Assembly: GCA_947499715.1 (NCBI GenBank)
Contig: CANMPL010000005.1
Coordinates: forward strand, 1-64,000
Direction: 5' to 3'
DNA from: an uncultured Paracoccaceae bacterium
GTDB taxonomy: Bacteria > Pseudomonadota > Alphaproteobacteria > Rhodobacterales > Rhodobacteraceae
Length of the DNA stretch: 64,000 nt
Below the pieces are notes generated by a model. The model saw only the letters and a list, made by a program, of their open reading frames with translations. It was not told the DNA's origin and searched no databases. A program made the position numbers and the translations under genes. This document shows, one piece after another, positions 27,834 through 36,856 of this stretch (the first letter of the stretch is position 1; each line of letters starts with the position of its first letter).

Positions 27834-28163
27834 CTACTTTGCTGGCAAACTGCTGGCATAGGCCAGTGCCAAGGTGACAATCTGGTGCCGTAACGCATCA
27901 TCGGCAAAGGTGTCTTCGGCCACATCCACCATGCCACCCATTTTGCGCCCGGTGAACGACAACGGGGCCACGCCCTTGATCTTCAGCGCCTCAGGCTCTG
28001 CCGCCTTGCCAACGCGCGCCATGCCGCCGCCCTGGTGGACACCACACATCATGTTGCCGTTTTTCATGAAACACAGCCCGCCAAACATCTTGCGTTCGGT
28101 GATGCCCGGTTCGTCCGCCAGATCCGCGCGTAAGATCTCGGCCAAGCCTTCATCATATGCCAT
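27834..28163 (-). CDS. TfoX N-terminal domain protein
   Basis: This 109-residue protein consists of the TfoX/Sxy N-terminal domain, with ITERKMFGGLCFMKNGNMMCGV near residues 20-41. In gammaproteobacteria full-length TfoX controls competence; the free-standing domain has no defined role in alphaproteobacteria. It diverges from trmJ, with its start 65 bp from the trmJ start. Confidence 0.82.
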   Translation of the reverse strand: MAYDEGLAEILRADLADEPGITERKMFGGLCFMKNGNMMCGVHQGGGMARVGKAAEPEALKIKGVAPLSFTGRKMGGMVDVAEDTFADDALRHQIVTLALAYASSLPAK

Positions 28164-28228
28164 GCCCGGCCTCCTTGTGTCGTGGTCTTGTGCAGCGTAT
28201 CACGCGCCAAACAGCCCGGAAATCCCTG

Positions 28229-28969
28229 ATGCCTACTGACACCAAGCAACCCGCCTTTGTGCTGATCCGCCCGCAAATGGGCGAAAATATCGGGGCCGCG
28301 GCCCGTGCAATGTGGAACTTTGGCCTTGACCGGATGCGCATTGCGGCACCGCGCGACGGCTGGCCAAACCAAAGCGCGGTTGCCATGGCCTCTGGCGCAG
28401 GGCGGCTGCTGGACGAGGCTGTGCTGACCGCCTCCACGGCAGAGGCGATCGCCGATTGCGACTACGTCTATGCCACCACCGCGCGTCCACGCGAATTGAC
28501 CAAACCTGTCTTCACGCCTCAGGCCGCATTGGCCGATGCCCGCGACCGCATTGCCGCCGGGCAAAAGGTCGCGGTGATGTTCGGGCCAGAGCGGGCAGGC
28601 ATGGAAAACGATGACATCGCCCGTGCCAACGCGATTATCTCTGTGCCGGTGAACCCCGAGTTCGCCTCGCTGAACCTCGCGCAATGCGTGCTGCTTTGCG
28701 CCTATGAATGGCAACGCGCCACTGTGGAAACGCCCGCGCTGCGTACGCAGTTGCAAGGCGATTGGGCCACGCAGGTCGAGATTGAGAAGCTGTCCGAGAA
28801 CTACGAAAACACCCTTGATCGCGCCGGATTCTTCTTTCCCGAACACAAAGCGGCGAACATGAAGATGAACCTGCGCAACCTGTGGTCCCGCATGACACTG
28901 ACCCGCGCCGACGTGCAAATGCTGCACGGCGTCATGCGCCAAATGGTGCGGTGGAAGGACAAGGGGTAG
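28229..28969 (+). CDS. trmJ: tRNA (cytidine/uridine-2'-O-)-methyltransferase TrmJ
   Basis: This SPOUT-class enzyme 2'-O-methylates position 32 of tRNAs. Its motifs are VLIRPQMGENIGAAARAMWN near the start, VMFGPERAGMENDDIA, and the knot ISVPVNPEFASLNLAQCV. The protein has 246 residues. ATG 28229 gives the family N-terminus; the open frame back to 28157 runs into the divergent TfoX-like gene. The EamA transporter follows after 13 bp. Confidence 0.93.
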   Translation: MPTDTKQPAFVLIRPQMGENIGAAARAMWNFGLDRMRIAAPRDGWPNQSAVAMASGAGRLLDEAVLTASTAEAIADCDYVYATTARPRELTKPVFTPQAALADARDRIAAGQKVAVMFGPERAGMENDDIARANAIISVPVNPEFASLNLAQCVLLCAYEWQRATVETPALRTQLQGDWATQVEIEKLSENYENTLDRAGFFFPEHKAANMKMNLRNLWSRMTLTRADVQMLHGVMRQMVRWKDKG

Positions 28970-28982
28970 GGGACATGACCCC

Positions 28983-29864
28983 ATGACCCGGCCCCAACCT
29001 CTTTGGCTCGTGCTGGCACCGGGTCTGTTTCTGGTGATGTGGTCCACGGGCTATGTCGCAGCGAAACTTGGCCTCGGCTATATTCAGCCGCTGACATTCC
29101 TCAGCCTGCGCTTTGGCTGTGTGGTGGTCATCATGGCCGTGCTTCTTGCTATCTTGCGCCCGCCGCTTCCTGCGACGCGAGCCGCATGGGCCCATCTCGC
29201 CATCGTCGGCTTTCTGTTGCAGGCGGTCTACTTTGGCATGTGCTATATGGCATTTGATGCCGGTCTTTCCGTTGGCACGCTGGCCCTGATCCTGTCTTTG
29301 CAACCCATCCTTGTCGGCCTGATCGCACCGGGCTGGACCGATGAAACCGTGACATGGCACAGGTGGGCGGGTCTGGTTCTGGGCCTGACCGGCGCAGTCG
29401 TGGTGATCCTTGCCCGATCCCATATTGCGGCACCTTCGTTTGTGGCAGTGGCCTTCGCGCTTCTTGCGCTTTTGGGAATCTCGGGCGGGTCCCTTTGGGA
29501 GAAGCGTTTTGGCGTCAGCCATCACCCGGTCACCGCCAACCTTGTTGGCTTTGCCGCGGGCTTTGCAGGTGTCGCCCCCTTGGCGCTGATGTTCGAAGAC
29601 AGGGCCGTGGATTGGGCCTGGCCATTGCTGGGTGCTCTGGCTTACCTCGTCATCGCAAGCTCTGTCATTGCGACTTGGCTTTTGCTGGCGATGATCCGCG
29701 CGGGCGAAGTGTCCAAGGTATTGGCACTGTTCTTCATGGTCCCGCCGCTGGCCGCCGCTTTGGCTTGGCTCATTCTGGGCGAGGCAATGCCGCCACTGGC
29801 ATGGCTCGGGATGGCCATTGCGGGAAGTGGAGTCATGTTGGCCTCGGGTCAGCGCAAGGTCTGA
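28983..29864 (+). CDS. EamA/DMT family transporter
   Basis: This 293-residue membrane protein has about ten transmembrane segments in two EamA repeats (about 10-140 and 155-288). The first repeat has WSTGYVAAKLGL. The second ends LAALAWLILGEAMPPLAWLGM, which is typical of drug/metabolite transporters. The substrate is unknown; an amino acid or metabolite exporter is likely. It follows trmJ closely on the same strand. The ctaA leader with the TGTGCAT array lies downstream. Confidence 0.87.
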   Translation: MTRPQPLWLVLAPGLFLVMWSTGYVAAKLGLGYIQPLTFLSLRFGCVVVIMAVLLAILRPPLPATRAAWAHLAIVGFLLQAVYFGMCYMAFDAGLSVGTLALILSLQPILVGLIAPGWTDETVTWHRWAGLVLGLTGAVVVILARSHIAAPSFVAVAFALLALLGISGGSLWEKRFGVSHHPVTANLVGFAAGFAGVAPLALMFEDRAVDWAWPLLGALAYLVIASSVIATWLLLAMIRAGEVSKVLALFFMVPPLAAALAWLILGEAMPPLAWLGMAIAGSGVMLASGQRKV

Positions 29865-29940
29865 TCGGCGGTGCCGATATGCCGCACGCTGCGTTAACCT
29901 TTGCGCGCGACCAGCGGTGCGGGAAATCGTATGTATGAAG

Positions 29941-29980
29941 TGTGCATGGTTTGTGCATATGTTCTGGCCGGTTTGTGCAT
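29941..29980 (+). repeat. TGTGCAT array upstream of ctaA
   Basis: Three copies of TGTGCAT start at 29941, 29952 and 29974, so spacings are 11 and 22 bp, whole helical turns on one face. A second array of the same heptamer lies at 59398-59449. It occupies the 221-bp ctaA upstream region, 106-145 bp before the start codon. The binding protein is unknown. Confidence 0.6.
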
Positions 29981-30085
29981 CCTCTATTTCCGACTTTTGT
30001 GGCGTTAACGTGGCGAATAGCCGCCTTGCGCTTGCCCCCGTGCGGCACGGGACCTAGGTTGCGCTGCAAGTGCAGGAGAAGACCC

Positions 30086-31231
30086 ATGGCGACCAAACCC
30101 CGCAGCATCTTTGAAGACGTTGGAACGACCCAGAAACAAGCCGCAACACCAGGCGGCATTGACCGGGGTGGTGACGGCGCGCGGGGTGCTATTCGCGGCT
30201 GGCTGATGGTGCTTTTTGCACTGGTCGCCATCATGATTGCGGTGGGTGGTTTGACCCGTCTGACCGATAGCGGCTTGTCCATCACCGAATGGAAACCTGT
30301 GACCGGCGCATTGCCCCCCATGACGGCAGAGGCCTGGGAGGTTGAGTTCGACAAGTACCGCGCCATTCCCGAATATCAGTTGCAAAACAAAGGGATGGAG
30401 CTGTCAGAATTCAAGACCATTTACTGGTGGGAATGGGGTCACCGGCAGTTGGGCCGTGTCATCGGCCTCGTCTGGGCGCTTGGGCTTGGGTATTTCCTGC
30501 TGCGCCGTCAGGTGCCCACGGGCTGGACCGGTCGGCTGGTGTTCATTGGTGCTTTGGGCGGGCTGCAAGGGGCGATTGGCTGGTGGATGGTCAGCTCTGG
30601 CCTGCAAGCGGGGATGCTTGACGTGGCTTCTTACCGGTTGGCGATTCACCTTGGCCTCGCCTTTGTGATCTTTGGCTTTATTGCGTGGTATATCCTTGCG
30701 CTGTCTCGCCGTTCTGCTGATCTGTTGCAGGCCCGGCGGTCGGGCGACAAACGGCTTTGGTCCCTCGCCACCGTGCTGATGGCGCTGACCTTCCTGCAAA
30801 TCATCCTTGGCGCCCTCGTCGCCGGCATCGACGCAGGCCGCGCGTACCCGGATTGGCCGTTGATGGCGGGTGGGTTTTTCCCGCCGGAACCGTTTGGCCT
30901 GACGCCGATCTGGCGCAACTTTTTTGAGGATGCGGGCCTTGTGCAATTCATCCACCGGATGGTTGGCTACCTGTTGTTCCTTTACGGTATTTTCGTGTGG
31001 TGGACCGCACGCGGCATTGCCAATACGCGAACGAAATTTGCCTTTAACGCCATGTTTGCAATGATGTTTTTGCAAATCGTTCTGGGTATCGTGACGGTGA
31101 TCTATTCGGCACCCGCCAGCATTGCGATCGTGCATCAGGCGGGGGCCATCGTGCTATGGGTGCTGGTGCTACGCGCCCGGTTCCTGACCCGGTTCCCGCA
31201 TCCACAATCTGTGAGAGGAGCCTCGGCATGA
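30086..31231 (+). CDS. ctaA: Heme A synthase (COX15/CtaA)
   Basis: This inner-membrane enzyme converts heme O to heme A for aa3-type cytochrome oxidase. Its 381 residues form about eight transmembrane helices. Conserved segments are GGLTRLTDSGLSITEWKPV, EFKTIYWWEWGHRQLGRVIG, VAGIDAGRAYPDWPLM and FIHRMVGYL, which include the paired heme-binding histidines. ATG 30086 has AGGAG upstream. It overlaps the M32 peptidase start at ATGA. No cox genes are present in the window. Confidence 0.95.
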   Translation: MATKPRSIFEDVGTTQKQAATPGGIDRGGDGARGAIRGWLMVLFALVAIMIAVGGLTRLTDSGLSITEWKPVTGALPPMTAEAWEVEFDKYRAIPEYQLQNKGMELSEFKTIYWWEWGHRQLGRVIGLVWALGLGYFLLRRQVPTGWTGRLVFIGALGGLQGAIGWWMVSSGLQAGMLDVASYRLAIHLGLAFVIFGFIAWYILALSRRSADLLQARRSGDKRLWSLATVLMALTFLQIILGALVAGIDAGRAYPDWPLMAGGFFPPEPFGLTPIWRNFFEDAGLVQFIHRMVGYLLFLYGIFVWWTARGIANTRTKFAFNAMFAMMFLQIVLGIVTVIYSAPASIAIVHQAGAIVLWVLVLRARFLTRFPHPQSVRGASA

Positions 31232-32697
31232 CGGCCTATCACGACCTGATGTCATTTGAAAAAACCACTCAGGCGCTGGGTCAGGTCGCGGGCCGCCTTG
31301 GCTGGGATCAAGAAACCATGATGCCCGCCGGTGCGGTCGAACAACGGGCCGAGGAGCATGGCGCCATGGCCGCCGTCCTGCACGCCCGTCGCACCGATCC
31401 CCGGATCGGCGAATGGCTTGCAAAGGCAGCGCCAGAGGATGCGGTCGGAGAGGCGAATTTGCGCCATATCTCAAGAGATTATGCGCGCAACACCAAGGTG
31501 CCGGAACGCCTTGCGGTGGCGCTTGCCAGCACCACCTCGCGGGCGCATCGGATCTGGGCAGATGCCCGCGAAAACGAAGATATCGCGGCCTTTCTGCCCA
31601 TCCTGAAAGAGGTGATCGCTCTGCGTCAGGAAGAGGCCGCAGCGATTGCGGATGGAACACGCCCCTATGACGCGTTGTTACAGGATTATGAGCCGGGCAC
31701 ATCAGAGGCTGAGATTGCGACAATGTTTGACGCGCTGCGGCCCCGGCTGGTTGCGCTGCGGGCCGCTATACTGGAGCGTCCAGCGCTGCCAGAGCTGGAT
31801 CACACCTTTGATGAGGCGGGGCAATTGGCCCTATCAACCAGGCTTGCCCGCGCCTTTGGCTATAATGAAGAACACGGGCGCATCGACAAGGCTGTGCATC
31901 CTTTTTCCAGCGGGTCGGGTTTGGACGTGCGGATCACAACCCGCACCAGTCCGAAGGATCCGTTCAATTGTTTTTATTCCACCATCCACGAGGTCGGCCA
32001 CGCCGCTTATGAGCAAGGCATTGATCGCGCTTATCTTTTGACGCCTCTGGGGTCGGGTGTGTCGATGGGGGTGCATGAAAGCCAAAGCCGGATCTATGAA
32101 AACCAGCTTGGGCGCAGCCGGGCGTTTACCGGGTGGCTTTATGGCCAGATGCGCGACACCTTTGGCGACTTTGGGATCGCCGATGAAGAGGCGTTTTATG
32201 GCTGTGTGAACCGGGTGACGAACGGCTTCATCCGAACAGAGGCGGACGAGGTGCAATACAACCTGCACGTCATGCTGCGGTTTGATCTTGAGAGGGCCTT
32301 GATGGCTGGTGGCCTTGCCGCAAATGACCTCGAAGCCGCTTGGAATGACCGCTTTCTGACCGACTTCGGCTTTGCCGTGGATCGCCCGTCAAACGGTGTG
32401 TTGCAGGACGTCCATTGGTCAGAAGGGCTGTTTGGCTACTTTCCGACCTATTCATTAGGCAATGTCTACGCCGGTTGTCTGCATAAGGCCCTGCGCGCCG
32501 ATGTGCCGGGGCTGGATGATGATCTGGCGCGCGGGGACACGCGTGCCGCCACAAGCTGGTTGCGCGAAAACCTTCAACGCCATGGCGGGCTATACGAACC
32601 GAAAGACGTCATGACGCTGGCGGCTGGAAAAGCACCTGATGTCAATCCTTTACTGGACTACCTTGAGGCAAAATTCGCCGGGATCTACGGGCTTTGA
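31228..32697 (+). CDS. M32 metallocarboxypeptidase (Taq carboxypeptidase family)
   Basis: This zinc carboxypeptidase has 489 residues and removes C-terminal residues from peptides. The HEXXH motif is HEVGH in STIHEVGHAAYEQGI, followed by the third zinc ligand in GVHESQSRIYENQLGR. It has no signal peptide and is therefore cytoplasmic. ATG 31228 overlaps the ctaA stop (ATGA). Its own stop overlaps the TTG start of the thioesterase. Confidence 0.94.
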   Translation: MTAYHDLMSFEKTTQALGQVAGRLGWDQETMMPAGAVEQRAEEHGAMAAVLHARRTDPRIGEWLAKAAPEDAVGEANLRHISRDYARNTKVPERLAVALASTTSRAHRIWADARENEDIAAFLPILKEVIALRQEEAAAIADGTRPYDALLQDYEPGTSEAEIATMFDALRPRLVALRAAILERPALPELDHTFDEAGQLALSTRLARAFGYNEEHGRIDKAVHPFSSGSGLDVRITTRTSPKDPFNCFYSTIHEVGHAAYEQGIDRAYLLTPLGSGVSMGVHESQSRIYENQLGRSRAFTGWLYGQMRDTFGDFGIADEEAFYGCVNRVTNGFIRTEADEVQYNLHVMLRFDLERALMAGGLAANDLEAAWNDRFLTDFGFAVDRPSNGVLQDVHWSEGLFGYFPTYSLGNVYAGCLHKALRADVPGLDDDLARGDTRAATSWLRENLQRHGGLYEPKDVMTLAAGKAPDVNPLLDYLEAKFAGIYGL

Positions 32698-33125
32698 CCG
32701 TGCTGGCACCAATCATGGACGCAGCCGCGCTTGACGCTTTCCTTGAGAAGGCGTTTCCAGAAGTGGACGGCGAATTCAGTGTTACAGAGGTCACCGATGA
32801 CGGGGCGATCGTGCGGCTTCATGTCGGCGCGCGGCATTTGCGACCGGGGGGCACAATCTCTGGTCCGTCGATGTTTGGTCTGGCGGATGTGGGCGTCTAT
32901 GTCGCCGTATTAAGCCGTATTGGCCCGGTGGCGCTGGCTGTGACGACAAACTGCAGCATTGATTTCATGCGCAAGCCAGAGGCAGGGCGCGATCTGATTG
33001 CGACAGTGCGGCTGTTGAAGCTGGGCAAGGTGCTGGCCGTTGGCGATGTGCTGATCCGTAGTGATGGGCAGGACGATATCGTTGCCCGCGCCACGCTGAC
33101 CTATGCGATCCCGCCGCGGCGTTGA
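32694..33125 (+). CDS. PaaI-family hotdog thioesterase
   Basis: This 143-residue hotdog-fold acyl-CoA thioesterase has RHLRPGGTISGPSMFGLADVGVY (the catalytic-loop helix) and DFMRKPEAGRDLIATVRLLKLGK. It starts with TTG at 32694 overlapping the previous stop (TTGA); GTG 32700 is an alternative. It is the last gene of the ctaA-M32-thioesterase unit. The acyl-CoA substrate is unknown. Confidence 0.8.
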   Translation: MTVLAPIMDAAALDAFLEKAFPEVDGEFSVTEVTDDGAIVRLHVGARHLRPGGTISGPSMFGLADVGVYVAVLSRIGPVALAVTTNCSIDFMRKPEAGRDLIATVRLLKLGKVLAVGDVLIRSDGQDDIVARATLTYAIPPRR

Positions 33126-33219
33126 CAACGGCGCAGGCAACCGCGCAGATTTTATGGGGTAAAATAATACCTAATTTGTAAGCCATTGTTTTTGCGTATT
33201 TCTTTCGGTCTGCGCCCGC

Positions 33220-33247
33220 TTGACTGGGGTAGGCAGCCCTTTATAAG
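33220..33247 (+). promoter_or_regulatory. rplM: Probable rplM-rpsI promoter
   Basis: TTGACT at 33220-33225 and TATAAG at 33242-33247 are 16 bp apart, 54 bp before the rplM start. Both hexamers are close to the sigma-70 consensus. The preceding region back to 33126 holds nothing recognisable. Confidence 0.65.
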
Positions 33248-33301
33248 CCACCCATCCGAATGATGGATGCCCTGTGCATCCCCCAACCGCTTAGGTGAGA
33301 T

Positions 33302-33763
33302 ATGAAAACCTTTACCGCTACCCCGGCGGATATCGACAAGAAATGGATCCTGATCGACGCTGAAGGCGTTGTTCTGGGCCGTCTTGCGTCGATCATCGCC
33401 ATGCGCTTGCGCGGCAAGCACAAGCCATCTTTCACGCCGCACATGGACATGGGCGACAACGTGATCGTGATCAACGCTGAAAAGATCCAGATGACTGGCA
33501 ACAAGCGTGACGAGAAATACTACTGGCACACAGGCCACCCCGGCGGCATCAAGTCCCGCACCAAGGGTGAAATCCTGGAAGGCGCGCACCCTGAGCGCGT
33601 TGTCATGAAAGCCGTTCAGCGCATGCTGCCCGGTGGTAAGCTGAGCCGTCAGCAGATGACTCACCTGCGTGTTTTCGCAGGCACAGAGCATGGCATGGAC
33701 GCGCAAAAGCCGGAAGTTCTGGACGTCAAAGCCATGAACCCGAAGAACACGAGGACTGCATAA
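33302..33763 (+). CDS. rplM: Ribosomal protein L13
   Basis: This 153-residue early-assembly protein of the 50S subunit carries [20 protein letters not shown] and [23 protein letters not shown] precedes the ATG. Its stop overlaps the rpsI start by one base (TAATG), the classic coupled rplM-rpsI operon. Confidence 0.98.
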   Translation: MKTFTATPADIDKKWILIDAEGVVLGRLASIIAMRLRGKHKPSFTPHMDMGDNVIVINAEKIQMTGNKRDEKYYWHTGHPGGIKSRTKGEILEGAHPERVVMKAVQRMLPGGKLSRQQMTHLRVFAGTEHGMDAQKPEVLDVKAMNPKNTRTA

Positions 33764-34263
33764 TGGCTGATCAAGTGAACTCTCTCGAAGAGCTGGGCGC
33801 AGTTGCCGAAGGCATCGAAACCGTTGATGCACCTGTGGCAGAGCCTACAATCACGCGCGAACCTGTCCGTGACGAGCTGGGCCGGTCCTATGCAACCGGT
33901 AAGCGGAAAGATGCGGTTGCCCGCGTCTGGATCAAGCCGGGTTCCGGCAAGGTCACCGTGAACGGCAAGGACATGGACACATACTTTGCCCGTCCCGTTC
34001 TGCAGATGATCCTGCGCCAGCCATTTCAGGTGGCCGGTGTTGTCGATCAGTTCGACGTGATGGCGACGGTTGCCGGTGGTGGCCTGTCTGGTCAGGCTGG
34101 TGCGGTCAAGCATGGTGTGTCGAAGGCGCTTCAGCTTTATGATCCGACCCTGCGTGCCGCGCTTAAGGCTGCTGGCTTCCTGACACGCGACAGCCGTGTG
34201 GTTGAGCGTAAGAAGTACGGTAAGGCCAAGGCCCGTAAGAGCTTCCAGTTCTCCAAGCGTTAA
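33763..34263 (+). CDS. rpsI: Ribosomal protein S9
   Basis: This 30S protein has a C-terminal tail that reaches the P-site tRNA. The core begins [20 protein letters not shown] (about residue 43) and ends [17 protein letters not shown]. At 166 residues it is about 35 longer than E. coli S9 because of an acidic N-terminal extension (residues 1-40). A perfect terminator hairpin follows at 34290. Confidence 0.98.
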   Translation: MADQVNSLEELGAVAEGIETVDAPVAEPTITREPVRDELGRSYATGKRKDAVARVWIKPGSGKVTVNGKDMDTYFARPVLQMILRQPFQVAGVVDQFDVMATVAGGGLSGQAGAVKHGVSKALQLYDPTLRAALKAAGFLTRDSRVVERKKYGKAKARKSFQFSKR

Positions 34264-34289
34264 GCTTTGGACGACATTTAGAAATTGGG

Positions 34290-34320
34290 AATGGCCGCGT
34301 TATCGCGGCCATTTCTTATT
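34290..34320 (+). terminator. Terminator after rpsI
   Basis: A perfect 10-bp stem (AATGGCCGCG with CGCGGCCATT) and a TTAT loop are followed by TCTTATT. It lies 26 bp past the rpsI stop and rules out translation starts before it for the FkbM gene. Confidence 0.88.
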
Positions 34321-34371
34321 GTGGAAGCTGCGCACGGATTTATGGTGGCGTGGCGCGCAACGGGGACAGCA

Positions 34372-35178
34372 ATGAAGCAACTTATCAAATCTGTGATCCG
34401 GTCCACGGGCTTTGAATTGCGTAAGATCCCCAAGGTCAAACCGGGGTATTCCAAGGACGTCGCCTTTCTGAAAGAGGGCGGGTTTTCCGTCGACTACACA
34501 GAGGCGAAGCTGGACAACAGCACCTATTTCGCACCCGGCTATGCAATGCATCGCCCGGCCGTTCAGGGCGTGTTGCAGGGGATGCTGTATGAGCCGGACA
34601 CCCATAAGTTTGTGACCGCTTTTTGCGCGCGTCACGCAGGATCCATGGTGCACGCGGGCACATTCTTTGGCGATATGCTGCCCACGTTTTCGGCGGCAGT
34701 GAAGGGCCGCGTCTACGCCTTTGAACCGGTGCTGGAAAGCTATGTGCTGGCCAAGCTGTGCATTGCCAAGAACGACCTGTCGAATGTCCTGCTGTTCAAC
34801 GCAGGGCTGGGGTCGGAACTGCAGGGGATGAAGATCAACACAGTGCAAACGGATGGGCGCCACGCGGGTGGGGCCTCTCGTGTTGGGGATGCGGGTCAGC
34901 CTTGTGTGGTGATGAATATCGACCGGGTGGCGGATGATAAGATTGTACTGATCCAACTGGACGTTGAAGGGTTCGAGCTTCAGGCGTTGGAGGGCGCGCA
35001 AGCGACGATCACCCGGTGCCGTCCGGTCATCGCGATTGAGGATAACGAGAAGGCATGCGATTCCTTTCTTGAACAGCACAATTACGTCAAAGCGGCACAG
35101 ATTCCGGGGCTCGATATCTGGTGTCCTGCTGAGAACGACGACTACCTCTCTGACGTCAAAACGATTGCAGGGGCATAG
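34372..35178 (+). CDS. FkbM-family methyltransferase
   Basis: This 268-residue FkbM-type SAM-dependent methyltransferase has VHAGTFFGDMLPTFSAAVKG as motif I, VYAFEPVLESY and IQLDVEGFELQALEGAQ (about residues 200-225). These enzymes O-methylate sugars or polysaccharides. The N-terminal basic stretch may be a membrane anchor or linker. ATG 34372 was chosen because earlier codons in the frame lie in the rpsI terminator. A sulfotransferase gene follows after 5 bp, suggesting modification of a surface glycan (inference). Confidence 0.82.
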   Translation: MKQLIKSVIRSTGFELRKIPKVKPGYSKDVAFLKEGGFSVDYTEAKLDNSTYFAPGYAMHRPAVQGVLQGMLYEPDTHKFVTAFCARHAGSMVHAGTFFGDMLPTFSAAVKGRVYAFEPVLESYVLAKLCIAKNDLSNVLLFNAGLGSELQGMKINTVQTDGRHAGGASRVGDAGQPCVVMNIDRVADDKIVLIQLDVEGFELQALEGAQATITRCRPVIAIEDNEKACDSFLEQHNYVKAAQIPGLDIWCPAENDDYLSDVKTIAGA

Positions 35179-35183
35179 TCAGG

Positions 35184-35933
35184 GTGGCGGGGCTGCGCAA
35201 AAGGATGATCGGGTTGAGCCAGCGGTTGGGCTTTTTGCCGCTGCGGGTCCGTAATCCGCGGCCCAAGGCCGGGCAACAGGTCGTGCATTTTATTCATATT
35301 GGCAAGAATGCGGGGACGCAGATCAAACGGGTGGCAGAGGCGCTGGGGCCAAGCGATCCAAAGCTGCGCATTGTTGCCCACGGCCATGACGTGCAACTGC
35401 GGCATTTGCCGCAAGAAGCGCCCTATTTCTTTTCGATCCGCAACCCGGTCACGCGGTTCACATCGGGCTTTTACAATCGCAAGGCCAAGGGGCTGCCGGT
35501 GCGCAAGGTTGATTGGTCCGCCGATGAGGCGCGTGCCTTTGCGACCTTTGAACATGCAAGTGATTTGGCCGAGGCCCTGTTTGCCGATGGCACCACCGGT
35601 CAGTCGGCATGGGCCGCCATGGCCAGCCTGCGCCACGCAGGACAGCATCAGTCGGATTGGTTTCTGCAACGGGGCGCGTTTTTGGAAGTGCGCCCGCCGG
35701 TTCACATCCTTCGGGTAGAGGCATTTGAAAGCGATTTCAAAACGCTATGCGGCAAAATTGATCTTTCTCAATCGGCGCTGCCCAAGCCTGATAAAGCTGC
35801 GGCGCGGGTCACGGACTACGCAGATATTCCTGCGCTGTCGGACAAGGCCATTGCCAATCTGGAACATTGGTATGCCCGCGATGTGGCGTTTTACCAGATC
35901 TGTGCCGCCTGGATCGACGCGCAATCGTCATAA
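35184..35933 (+). CDS. Sulfotransferase-family protein
   Basis: This 249-residue P-loop sulfotransferase-like protein shows FIHIGKNAGTQIKR (about residues 36-49), the 5'-phosphosulfate-binding loop of PAPS-dependent enzymes, and SIRNPVTRFTSGFYNRK, the 3'-phosphate-binding motif. The start is GTG 35184, 5 bp after the FkbM gene. The pair would sulfate and methylate the same acceptor, probably a polysaccharide or glycolipid; the acceptor is unknown. Confidence 0.78.
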   Translation: MAGLRKRMIGLSQRLGFLPLRVRNPRPKAGQQVVHFIHIGKNAGTQIKRVAEALGPSDPKLRIVAHGHDVQLRHLPQEAPYFFSIRNPVTRFTSGFYNRKAKGLPVRKVDWSADEARAFATFEHASDLAEALFADGTTGQSAWAAMASLRHAGQHQSDWFLQRGAFLEVRPPVHILRVEAFESDFKTLCGKIDLSQSALPKPDKAAARVTDYADIPALSDKAIANLEHWYARDVAFYQICAAWIDAQSS

Positions 35934-35986
35934 AGGCTTGATTGCCCATTGATTTCCGCAGCGCTTCGTTGTCGGATAATTCGGAC

Positions 35987-36856
35987 ATGGCAACACGGTT
36001 TTCATCAGAGCAAAAGCGCACCATGGGTCTGCTGACGGCCCCGTTCACCTATGCGATCCTGTTGCTTGCGGTGCCGCTATTGGCGATCGTCCTGTTCAGC
36101 TTCTGGACCCAGGATTTCATGGAGGTGAACACAACATTCACCTTGGACAACTACCGCGAGATCGCGGAAAAACCGATCTACTTCAGCCTGTTACAGCGGT
36201 CGTTGTTTGTGTCGTTCTGCGTGACGCTGGTGACGGTCGTGCTGGCCTATCCGGTGGCCTATTTTGTTAGCTTCAAGGTCCAGCCAAGCCGCAAATCGCT
36301 GTGGTTGTTCCTGATTACGATCCCGTTTTGGACCAGCTATTTGATCCGGGTGTTTCTGTGGAAGGTGATCCTTGGCTATAACGGCGTGATCAATTCAGGC
36401 CTGATCAACCTTGGGATCATCGAAGAGCCGCTGACCTTTATCCTCTATAACGTCAATGCGGTGATTATCACGCTGGCCCATGCCTTTGCGCCATTTGCGA
36501 TTCTGCCGATCTTTGTCGCCTTGGAAAAGATTGATCGTTCACTGCTGGAAGCCAGCCAGGATCTGGGCGAAAGCAAGCTGATGACCTTTCTGCGGGTGAC
36601 ATTGCCCTTGTCGATGCCCGGTCTGGTCGCGGCTGTTTTGATCGTTTTCATTCCGACCATCGGCGATTACGTGACGCCAGAGCTGATGGGCGGGGCTGGT
36701 GGCAAATTGATCGCCAATATGATCCAAGTGCAGTTCCTGCAGCTCAATAACGCGCCCCTTGGCGCAGCATTAGCCATTGTTGCGATGCTGAGCGTGACCG
36801 CGATTTCGTTGTTCTTCGTCTTTCTGAACCGTCGCTGGCTGCGGGGGCGATCATGA
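35987..36856 (+). CDS. potB: Spermidine/putrescine-type ABC permease PotB
   Basis: This 289-residue inner-membrane permease has six transmembrane helices. The binding-protein-dependent transport signature is in LEASQDLGESKLMTFLRVTLPLSMPG. It resembles PotB/PotH. ATG 35987 is preferred; the in-frame TTG 35942 adds a non-hydrophobic stretch. It overlaps potC at ATGA. No periplasmic PotD-like gene exists in this operon. Confidence 0.87.
   Translation: MATRFSSEQKRTMGLLTAPFTYAILLLAVPLLAIVLFSFWTQDFMEVNTTFTLDNYREIAEKPIYFSLLQRSLFVSFCVTLVTVVLAYPVAYFVSFKVQPSRKSLWLFLITIPFWTSYLIRVFLWKVILGYNGVINSGLINLGIIEEPLTFILYNVNAVIITLAHAFAPFAILPIFVALEKIDRSLLEASQDLGESKLMTFLRVTLPLSMPGLVAAVLIVFIPTIGDYVTPELMGGAGGKLIANMIQVQFLQLNNAPLGAALAIVAMLSVTAISLFFVFLNRRWLRGRS

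Noticed and set aside
33122-33150. TTGACA at 33122 as the rplM promoter
   Set aside because: No acceptable -10 hexamer lies at 16-18 bp; the element at 33220-33247 fits much better.
34285-34371. Longer N-terminus for the FkbM methyltransferase
   Set aside because: The codons fall in the perfect rpsI terminator and are unlike the family; ATG 34372 is preferred.
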